A stretch of DNA of 64,000 nt from Ostrinia nubilalis (lineage: Eukaryota > Arthropoda > Insecta > Lepidoptera > Crambidae). Shown here piece by piece: positions 54,685 through 64,000 of the stretch; position 1 is the first letter of the stretch, and every line of letters starts with the position of its first letter. Position numbers and translations under genes: made by a program. Location of the stretch: contig NC_087090.1 in the NCBI RefSeq assembly GCF_963855985.1, positions 16,552,501-16,616,500 on the forward strand, read 5' to 3'. Below the pieces are notes generated by a model that was given only the letters and a program-made list of their open reading frames with translations, did no database searches and was not told where the DNA came from.

Positions 54685-56028
54685 TTATTCAATTATTTTT
54701 GCTTGTCTATTAAGTAAAAATAAAACTGATTAATTGTCATGCATGTTGACTTTACTTACTTTCAAGGAAATCTTTTATTATTTTCATCACAGGACAGGCA
54801 TTGACCAGTATAAGAGATTGATATGAATAATACTGTATCTGAATTTGTATGGAAATAACTGGAATAAAAATTGGCACTGAAATAAAAGTCAAGAATACAT
54901 AGTTGTTCCTTGGAGCATTGTGTATTGTAATTTGTTTTATATCAGCTAAACTACGCCATTAACGGATATCCTATAGAATTCCATCACTGCTACATTTGAA
55001 TAACATTAATATGTATTATAGCCTTCTAGAACACTGCTCTTCCCAAGCCAATATATGAGTGGTATCAAGTACTTTGTGACACTATTACTATTATTTTATT
55101 GCAGAATGAAAATGTTGTAAATTCAATTTTTCAGATACAGTAAACTTTGACGGTTGAAATATCGGCCCTATAAGCATTAAGGAAACTCCAATAAAACCAA
55201 TATTCTTTTAATTAGTTAGCTTAAAAATAACTTCTCCCTTATTCACTTAGCTAGTCATTTGCGTAGACTAATCGAAATAACGGGATGAACTTTCTCCGAT
55301 TTATATGAATCTTAAACTATTAGCGCGAGCTCATTTTCACGTAGCGACATCTCTTGGCGTAAATGAGAGATGTTATTTTTTGTTTTTAAAGTATACGCAA
55401 CAAACAAGTCATCAATGGTACCTGCTAACTAAATGTAATAGATATTGGTTTAATCAATTATATTATTTATGTTCATAATCTCGCTCATTATTTCAGGATA
55501 ACGTGTTTTTAACACAATTATAAATAATGGGAATTTGTTTTTGCATCTATTGTGCACAAATCCGAAAATATTGAATAGCGAAAAGTACTTAAAAACCCAA
55601 TATGACCTTACTCGTGGGCTTTATTAATTAACGCCTTTACATAAAACATTGCATCACATTATAACGGTCTTGAAATACATAACAAAAGTCAATAAGGACT
55701 AAGAAAATTTCACCAAAAGCCAAAACAAAAACTTATAACTTATACTCATTATCATTCTTTTGTTAATATACATATTACAATAAGCAATAAACTGATACTG
55801 TTTCCATTAATGATGCAAGACGCCATTGACATTGCGTGGAAACCATTTTGCTCCGCCATCGGTTGGTTTTAACCGACTTCAACAAATTCATCTGTATGCT
55901 TTTTTTGCACACAAACGAACAACTATTTCTACTCTCTTTTTGAACAAAAGGCACCCACGGACTTTTCCTAATCGAAAATATGTTGAAATTAGCGTTTGGT
56001 CAACAAATGGTCATTCAGACAAGTGACT
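54685..56028 (+). other. Probable intron, no feature seen
   Basis: AT-rich; a short AACCGACTTCAACAAA remnant at 55870 is a common repeat scrap. Confidence 0.45.
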
Positions 56029-56036
56029 GTCGCAAT

Positions 56037-57846
56037 TAGGGTTTGTACCCGGGTTTTCCCGGAACCGAAAGAACCGGGAAAACCCGGGTTTTTTCGACAG
56101 CTTAAGAACCGGGTTTTAAAAATTCAAAACCCGGTTCTTTCGGTACTTTCGGGTTTTGCATAGTTGTCTAAAATATGTTATAGGTATTAGGCATGAGTCG
56201 TCACAAGAAAATTGCGAACGTATAGAGAACCTAAAGATATCAGATTAGCTACTAATAAAGGTTACCTACTTATTGGTTTTGTACTTTTTTTTTTTTATGA
56301 GATATGTCTATATTTTAAGCATTTTTCTTACATTTTTTTTTAAATCACTGGCACATTTTTGTTTGTGCTTACGCTGCGACAGGTTATACAGAAGATTGAG
56401 GACTATAACTTGCCACTATGCTTGGCGTTCGTAGACTATGAGAAGGTCTTCGATTCGATCGGGTCTTGGGCAGTGTTTACAGTCTCTTCAGCGGTGCCGT
56501 ATTGACTATCGGTATATCGAGGTGCTGAAGTGCTTGTACAAAAACGCCACCATGTCGGTCCGAGTACAGGAGCAGAGCACGAGGACGATTCCTCTGCAGT
56601 GAGGCGTAAGGCAGGGATATGTTATATCTCCTAAACTGTTCACCACTGCATTGGAAGACGCTTTCAAACTCCTTGAATGGAAACAATTCGGCATAAACAT
56701 TAATGGCGAGTACATCACTCACCTTCGGTTTGCCCACGATACTGATTGTGGTCATGGCAGAATCGTTGTAAGATCTTGGCACAATGCTCAAAGACCTTAA
56801 TCGAGTTTCCTAACAGGTAGGCCTGAGGATGAATATGGACAAAACAAAGCTTATGTCCAATGTCCATGTTGCGCCCTACCCAGTTTCGGACACCTCGGAC
56901 AAACGATCCAGCTAGGTAGGTCGAATTTCGAAAAGGGGGTCAATCGTCGAATCCAACTCGGCTAGGCAGCGTTCGGGAAACTACGCAACATCTTTTCATC
57001 CAAAATACCTCAGTGCCTGAAGACGAAAGTCTACAACCAATGTGTGTTACCAGTGATGACTTATGGCTCGGAAACGTGGCCTCTCACTATAGGCCTTATA
57101 CAGAAGCTCAAAGTTGCACAGCGTGCTATGGAGAGGGCTATGCTCGGTGTTTCTTTACGAGATCGAATCAGAAATGAGGAGATTTCCTCCTTCCTTCTCC
57201 TCATTTCTATGTCAGCGGACTCAGCGGACATAGCCCGACGCGGACGCAGAACTGACGGCCGATGGGGCAGGAAGGTCCTGGAATGGAGGCCGCGTACCGG
57301 AAAACGCAGCGTGGAACGTCCACCCACAAGGTGGACCGACGACATCATAAAGGTAGCAGGGAAGCGCTGGACGCAGGCCGCTACCAATCGATTAACATGG
57401 AAAGCATTGGGGGAGGTTAATGTTCAGCAGTGGACGTCCTATCCTATGGTTTAAATGATGATGATGATGATATTTTTGTGTAAGAGTTGGCAACACTGAC
57501 TCTTTTATTTGCTTTGCATCTGACAGTCAATATACCTATAAATAGTCAAATATATCGTTAAGTTGGATGAAAAAGACTGTTTGTTGTACCTCAATTGAAA
57601 ACTAATTATTTTACTTCTTTTTATTTTTGGGAGTAGAATTTAGTAAAAATAGAAAAATATTGTTAATCATGTTTGTTGATTATTCCTAGTCTATTCAAAG
57701 AAGTGTTATTTCAATAAAAAAAACATAATCAAAATATTGTTTTTTTTGGAACCGAAAGAACCGAAAAAACCGGGGCTCCCGGTTCTCATGACCACCAGAC
57801 CCGAAAAACCCGGTTCCTCAAACCAGAACCGATTCTGCATTCCCTA
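56037..57846. mobile_element. Non-autonomous hAT element with ACCCGGG arrays and nested LINE
   Basis: Starts TAGGGTTTGTACCCGGG, ends CATTCCCTA; 8-bp duplication GTCGCAAT (56029-56036, 57847-57854). Subterminal regions are dense in AACCGGG/CCGGTTC motifs in both orientations. A LINE is inserted at 56363-57471. Confidence 0.86.
56363..57471 (+). mobile_element. 5'-truncated endonuclease-RT LINE (RTE-like)
   Basis: Sense fragments of the reverse transcriptase (AFVDYEKVFDSI at 56425) and a long 3' frame 57044-57454 (VMTYGSETWPL, RAMLGVSLRDRIRNEEI, RPPTRWTDDIIKVAGKRW), then an (ATG)n tail. Likely duplication ATTTTTGT (56355-56362, 57472-57479). Frame interrupted several times; inactive. Confidence 0.78.
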
Positions 57847-58136
57847 GTCGCAATCTTTACCATAGGTATTTGCCACGTCATTGCTTCATGGTGTATTCAG
57901 GGTCACAGTAAAAACGAGACGCAGTTCCATTGATTATTTTAACCGCTCGCTATGTAACAAATTGATACGCTAGTCAAACAATAGGGGGCCCTTCTATTGA
58001 TCGATTTTAGTATACTTCCTTCTAACAATATCAATGCAATTTATAGATCTCAAAATTGATAGTTAGTTCAGAACCTCTGAAGATGAGTTCGTCTTAATAT
58101 GGTCCTTCTTCTTCTTTATCCTACCCATTACTCTTG

Positions 58137-58275
58137 GGACGTCCACCCACAAGGTGGACCGACGACTTCATAAAATTAGCAGGAAGGCGTTGGACGCAGG
58201 CCGCTAATCGATCAACATGGAGATCATTGGGGGAAGCCTATGTTCAGAAGTGAAAATGAAATGATGATGATGATG
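58137..58275 (+). pseudogene. 3' stub of the same LINE family
   Basis: Matches the last 140 bp of the element at 57310-57471 (CGTCCACCCACAAGGTGGAC) including the (ATG)n end. Confidence 0.8.
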
Positions 58276-58673
58276 ACTCCATACTCTGGAGTCGGTTCAA
58301 AAGTCCATAATGATCTGTTTAGCTTTAAGCTTTATCTTCCCTATGAATGTAACATTATGGTGATGCAAATAAATATCAGAATCTGAATTAATTTTACTTA
58401 CAAGGTGTAACAAGTCATTATTTGCTTCCGAATGCAACTCATACCATGTCATTACAACAGCCAAGTCTATTATAATTGTGTACATTATCATCGTGGTCAA
58501 CAAGACCGATAATAGACCATCTCAACAGGGTTCAGTTAGCAACGATACGACAATGATTCACCGTTTTTACGATTCATTCATTTGAACTCGATCGTTGCCA
58601 AAAAATCAGTTACGTATGCGAGATGATCATGTATTATTAAGACGATATTATTGACTCTGTCTGACATAGTCTG
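58276..58673 (+). other. Probable intron, no feature seen
   Basis: No repeat or exon recognised. Confidence 0.4.
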
Positions 58674-58990
58674 TCAGAGTTTTAGATGCTCAGATCTGCT
58701 CAGATTTCTTTTCAAAGTTAAACGTGTAGCAAAGTTTGATATCCCTATTGATATAAGAAGGGAATCGTCAAATCTTCTTCCTATTCGTTTCGCGCGGTCG
58801 TGGTCACGTTGAGGCCACAAGGCGTTGTTCACATCGGTTGTAGAGGCGGATACAACTCTCCGCACGATCTCCCGCCATCTCTCTCTGTTGGCAGACTGTC
58901 TGGTGCAGTCACGTCGTCTCCCACTGCCGATTTCACTTGGTCGGTCCAGCGCATAGGTGACCTGCCACGCGATCGGGTCGATCGTTAAGG
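58674..58990 (-). pseudogene. LINE 3' end fragment
   Basis: Minus-strand reading WQVTYALDRPSE, NRERWREIVRRVVSAS, TTDVNNALWPQRDHDRAK resembles the C-terminal tail of insect endonuclease-RT LINEs. Frame broken. Confidence 0.55.
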
Positions 58991-59886
58991 CAGTTCTATG
59001 TTCGTCACCAAGGTTGACTAGATGAAATTACTCAGTGTTTTGCCGATGCAGATGCAGAAGTGAATGTGAATGAGCTGATCCGATGTCCGAACTAAAAGTG
59101 GATGGAAGGAAGATGGAAGTCGAAAGCTTCTAATTATACGCCTGGGCCAGTGCGTCCAGCTCTGATCGCTACCATTAATCTTTGTTTGAAATGTTTTGTC
59201 TCATGTTGCGCAATCCGAAAGTGCTTACAATGATGTCTATTGTTAGATGTCACGTTAGAGACTAAGCTAATTTTGATTTTGTAGAGCTTGCTGCTATAAA
59301 GTAATTAATATTCTTCGGCATTGTATTTATCTGTTTAGTTATTTACTGCTTTTCCTTTAGCCTTAACCGCTTGGTTACTGGTTTTTTTGAGATTAATGTT
59401 TAATAAATAGTATACACTTAATAATAATGATGTTTCATGTGAAAAAATCATCTGCCTCGATTGACCTTTCGCAGTTTGTTTGTCTGGCAGTTTCGTTAGC
59501 AAGAGCATAAAGCGATCAATTATCCTGTAAGCAAAAGCATGTGGGTTCTAGTCAAGTGAAAAATAATGTTATTTTTTCGCGTAACTGAATATCAGACATA
59601 AAACCAAGTATTTTCTGTTGTCATCATCTTTATTCTGTTTGAGATCACGTTGACGTACGGTGTATCTCCCTGTACATTAACGTCAGAATTTGCTTCCCAA
59701 AAAGGGATATCCCGTAAGCTACAGGCTCAGGTGGGATCAAATAAACAATTTACAAAGCTTACGAAGTAATCTCTGAACGTGGGCTGTATCAGGTACATGT
59801 CAGAGAAAGGTAACAAATTACACATATTGTGAGAGACATTATCCTATACTCGCTCGACACGAATATCCGCGTTGAACACACAGCTC
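58991..59886 (+). other. Probable intron, no feature seen
   Basis: AT-rich, no structure noted. Confidence 0.4.
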
Positions 59887-59889
59887 TTA

Positions 59890-60095
59890 GGCCCAGAACA
59901 GACGGTGAAACGCAACTGCAACGAAACTGCAACTGCTAATTACTTTTGAGTTGCATCTAAGTTTCTGCCATAGCGTCCGTTGAAAGACCACACATGATGC
60001 GACCAGTTTGAAACTTTCAGTTTCAGTTTCTTTCATCAGAATCATCAGAAAGTTGCAGTTTCGTTGCAGTTGCGTTTCACCGTCTGTTCTGGGCC
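59890..60095. mobile_element. PIF/Harbinger-type foldback MITE
   Basis: Near-perfect 45-bp inverted ends (GGCCCAGAACAGACGGTGAA inward) flanked by TTA on both sides, the Harbinger three-base duplication. Confidence 0.88.
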
Positions 60096-60250
60096 TTACA
60101 CGTCTTTTGACCTATTATTGATATTACTTAATTAAATTATGAATAAAGATATAGTTAGCATGTTCAACCGGGCATGTAAATGTTTTAACTAATTGTATTT
60201 ATTTTGTAATTGTTTTCAGTTATTTTTGGGTTTGGAAAGGTTTTGGTCTA

Positions 60251-60464
60251 ATGAGGGCTATCGTTTTTATACTTAACAGTTGGCACCCCTGGCGATTGAC
60301 AGGACCTTACTCTACAGTGGCGCCATCTTGATGAGTGCAAATGCGATAGTCCTCCTACCACTTTAGCGCTCACCAGTTGGTGCCACTGTCTTCGCTACTA
60401 GCAAGTGACAGGACCTTACTCTACAGTGGCGCTAACTGGTGAGCGCTAAAACGATAGCCCTCAT
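60251..60464. mobile_element. Tc1/mariner-type MITE
   Basis: Inverted ends ATGAGGGCTATCGTTTT with TA on both flanks. A direct repeat of GACAGGACCTTACTCTACAG lies inside. Confidence 0.85.
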
Positions 60465-60466
60465 TA

Positions 60467-62460
60467 CTCGTTCGATTGTAAAATGTATTCAATCTTTTGA
60501 AGTCTAACTTCTAAATATTTCTTGAAGCCCACTGTTGCGTCATTGCGTGATATTTGAAAGGACAGAGTCAGAGTTCAGTGACCGTCTAGGCGGTGAAGTT
60601 CATTTTAGGCTTTAGGTAATACCAGTACGTACGGCGGCCATTTTTATCCAAAAGTCTCGTGCTAGCGTGTTCATCCAACCGTTAAATTGGATGTGTGTGG
60701 GACCTTTTGTGGCTATTTCATACAACGCTGCGCCCTAGCTTTTGTCGAAGGCCTGAATGACCTAACCGTATTATGCGAAACTGAATACATAAAGGCTGAA
60801 AGCCTCTTCTCCAATTTAAATATTTTGCGCAAAACTGGATCTTATAAAAGAGGTCTTGCGGTATCTTCACTACAATAAGCTAGGCAAGACGTTTAGATAA
60901 AATTGAAAGCCAATTTGGCATTATGGCATTCATATATTATCTTGATGATAACCTGTTCTTTGATGTCCATGATTTCTTTCTTAACATTCTTATGAAAAAA
61001 GCACTACGTCATCTTTTGTAGCATTCTTGTGAAAGCGCTACGTCATCAAGACAAGTGGACACGTCACACGCATCACGCAATAGGCTCTCGGATCCAAGTC
61101 GGTCCACGACCGCCCTTGATCTTGCGGTGGAAATAGAAACTGCGGACTAATCCTCAGATCTGATTGTAGAACGGCCTTCACTTTTTGCAACTTTCGATTT
61201 CTGAAGCGCATTTTTTGTTCCACTTGCTAGGTGCTGGTAAACTTATTAATGGCAGAAACGGCGTTCATTTGGTTACTCGAAACATTCGTATACTTGCTAT
61301 CTTCAAGGATACTTCTTAGAGTTAAATATGGGTGACTTTTCATATTAATTGAGATCTTGGAAGCCCTGGCATGAAAAGAAGTCAAGATTTAGCAATATTT
61401 AAATAATTTGAATCGTTTTTTAGATTGTACTCCGTTATTTGTCTTTGTAAACAACGTACATAATAACGCTGACTCACGGCTTTAAATTTCGACAGGTTGA
61501 CCAATGTTTCCGACTTTTCGTGGCTCAGTAGTCAGAGTAATTTAGTAGACCGGACACTGCGGCAATTGCTCAAACAATAAATTGATACTCCTGTCATAAT
61601 CACCAGGAACGGATAAGTGGAAATATTACTACTTGATTGTTTATTCCTGTTGGTCAGTGTGATTGAAAAATATGACCACATGACATTAAAGTTTGTCAGG
61701 TGCTCCTACGTATAGAAGCAACTCTTGATCTTGATATTAGCTGATGCAACGCAATGTAGGCGTGACTCGTGAGTGACCTGCTTGTGAATCAAGTGTAGTT
61801 TGATTCGTGAACATCTTATTATCTTTACCGAAATACTTCATTGTGATTATCTTTTCACATATTTTCAAATTTTTGGAACCATGACTAATAATTTTAATTG
61901 TCAATTAATTAAATGAAGGGTAATGAAAGGTAGCCCTTAAAAGGCTCTTTACATGTCCTTATCTTTTGAGCTCTACTAGCGCTTCATGATAAACATGGCA
62001 AATGCTTAGGAACATACTGAAATGTTTTAGGTTATGTCTTTAATATTTACAAAATCGGCATCTGTATTTCATGTCGTTAATTCTTCTGATATGGCAGTTG
62101 TCGTAGTTATTAGCATCATTTGTATGTAACATGATTTGTCAAAACAAGGATGGGGGGGACCTTGAACAGTTTTGGGAAGGTTGCTAATTTGTGGATCAAT
62201 TTCCTTATGCCAATGTCAGACAGGGTTATCACTATCGTCTCTTATCGGTAGGTCGTCTTTTGCAAAGTAGGTACCTATCCACTTTTGCATACAATTTATG
62301 TAAAAACGAGAATAAAAATTTGTGCGTTTTTGGCCCAAATGGATTAAGGCCCTTTTGGATAGGCTGTAGTGTAGGTATCTAGGTATATGAAATTATGAAT
62401 AGCTGGTAACAATTTGAAATTCTGTACTTCACGTGTCATCATCATGAATATAATTTGAGT
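60467..62460 (+). other. Probable intron, no feature seen
   Basis: A 63-codon frame at 60687 has no family resemblance or splice sites. Otherwise nothing. Confidence 0.4.
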
Positions 62461-62462
62461 TA

Positions 62463-63204
62463 TAGCCTGACCAGGAACATAAAAACCCTCGCCATGTTGC
62501 GGAAAACTAATGGTACTAATTTCTTTTAATGGCAACAGTAACTGAAAACTTCATTGACATGTCACCTTGCATGTCAGTCTATTGCTGTCAAAGTGTAAAC
62601 AAACTTTATTTTAAATGTGCGCAATTGGTTTTATGAATTAAATTGCTAAAATATTTTTATAGTCGTGAAAGAAAAGTGGTTCACAATGTGTTAAAGTATT
62701 TGTCGAAGAGAAATACCAAGGGTTCGGACAATATTTTCATTGAATAATGTTTCCAACAAAGGTTGTCAAATTGACTGACATGTTTATCGTATAGTACAGT
62801 CCACTATGAAAATTAGCTGTGGTTTGTTTCAACTACCTATTTTAAAGTTTTTTGTCACTTTGTAAGTGTTGAATTTTATGGAATTGGGAAAAAGTACCGA
62901 GTTTGAAGCGTTCATGAGCAGACATTGTAGTTGAATATTCAAGTTCTGAATTTGATTATAGATGAAAAATAAAATAAATCCTACTAGCTCGATTGATGGT
63001 TTCATTTAATTTATTTAAACCAGGTTACCTTATAATCTTTTTTCGTTAATTTATGAAAATATCAAATGAGTCCGTAATCCTGAATCCTGATACATAAAAT
63101 TATAGCCTATTAATTTAACACAGGTACGACTGTACTCAGTGTTGCACTATCAAATGCAATTGGCGCGCCTCTATGCCAGGGTTTTTATGTTCCTGGTCAG
63201 GCTA
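62463..63204. mobile_element. Tc1/mariner-type element, non-autonomous
   Basis: Inverted ends TAGCCTGACCAGGAACATAA then AAACCCT, with TA on both sides. 742 bp, no transposase. Confidence 0.83.
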
Positions 63205-63534
63205 TAAGTACTTATACAGTGTGAGTCACGTTAAAGTGTACATATGAAAATAGATGAAACTAGACCTATTTTTATCGACAAAAAAGAGGTCAAAATTTTT
63301 TTGAGATTTTTTTTAAATTTTTTATAGAATTTTTTTTCTTCCAATTACTTATTGTAAAGAAAACGTAATAACTTTTAAACTAAGCGGTATATCCTGATAA
63401 AATAAAAACAGTAATAATGCTAAATAACAGGCAATACTAAAAAATACATAAAATACACAAAAAATTCCAACAGATAATAAAAAATAATACTTTTTGAAAA
63501 AAATCTGCTTTTAAATTCGTGTTTTTTTGGTTAT

Positions 63535-64000
63535 TTGATAAATTTCTCCAAAAAATGCCCCTATAACCGGTGGTTTTTATTACTTTGTGTTATTCTCTAT
63601 CGTATTATCTTTGTAAAACCAAAAATCGCATGTCTCTATCCCTATCACAACATTTGCTATGATCGTTTGAACAAAGGCCTGCCACAACATTATTCTCCGC
63701 TACAGGTAGAGAAAATTTTAATTTTAACTAAAATGCTTATTTTACTTCGAAATCTTTTGTTTTTATTTGAAATCTAACTTGTCTTTATCAAAATTACAAA
63801 TCTAGAGTCATTTTCAGTTTCGTTGTTAACGAAGCGTTGAATGGCGCGCCCGGAGAGGCTTAGTTCAAACGATCATTGCAAACGTTGTGATAGAGATAGA
63901 GACATGCGATTTTTGGTTTTACGAAGGTAATACGATAGAGAATAAGACAAAGTAATAAAAACCACCGATTATACGGGCATTTTTTGGAGAAATTTATCAA
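63535..64000. mobile_element. Long foldback element reaching the window end
   Basis: About 137-bp inverted arms: 63535-63671 (TTGATAAATTTCTCCAAAAA inward) and 63864-64000. The right arm ends at the last base of the window, so the flank and any target duplication there cannot be seen. Confidence 0.88.

Noticed and set aside
60687..60878. 63-codon frame starting MDVCGTFCGYF
   Set aside because: No recognisable domain, no splice sites, surrounded by transposon debris.

Overview
Eukaryotic, almost certainly insect and most likely lepidopteran (moth or butterfly) nuclear DNA. The grounds are short coding exons with GT-AG borders in AT-rich introns, insect-type genes (adenylate kinases, a secreted C-type lectin, CIB, OSTC), BEL/Pao and Gypsy retrotransposons, decayed LINEs and many foldback or hAT-type MITEs of kinds common in moths. 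The order is inferred from memory of such sequences, not from a search. No rRNA, tRNA gene or CRISPR array was seen.

Region 1 (1-7.4 kb, +): the 3' part of an adenylate-kinase-domain gene. Its NMP-binding exon (GYPRD motif) is present as twelve near-complete tandem copies plus a fragment, with unit about 193 bp. The following LID exon (GRRDDS motif) is present seven times, but only the last copy is full length. It then continues through a Pro-rich and an Asn-Gly-repeat linker to a stop at 7231. Region 2 (7.4-17.5 kb): repeats, namely an internally duplicated foldback element, a mariner-type relic with a hAT element nested in it, and a young defective BEL/Pao element.

Region 3 (17.6-40.3 kb, +): a second adenylate kinase (AK1 type, about 200 aa). 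I infer a GC-rich promoter and a first exon that ends right after the ATG. A 16.7-kb intron follows, carrying a young Gypsy element. Its core exon and its LID exon also have tandem partial copies. Region 4 (40.3-44.2 kb, -): a convergent third adenylate-kinase-fold gene with an N-terminal MGC acylation signal and degenerate catalytic motifs, probably a membrane-anchored pseudokinase.

Region 5 (44.8-52.6 kb): secreted C-type lectin (+), CIB EF-hand protein (+), OSTC subunit of the oligosaccharyltransferase (-), and the first two exons of an unrecognised secreted or membrane protein (+). Region 6 (52.6-64 kb): no recognisable exons, probably the long second intron of that last gene, filled with hAT, Harbinger and Tc1/mariner-type MITEs and LINE fragments; a foldback element reaches the window end.

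The main result is the repeated, exon-precise tandem amplification in two neighbouring adenylate kinase genes. In the first gene, frame arithmetic and very short inter-copy introns mean that at most one copy of the amplified exon can be used per mRNA. That is the layout of mutually exclusive exons, though relic expansion without function is also possible.
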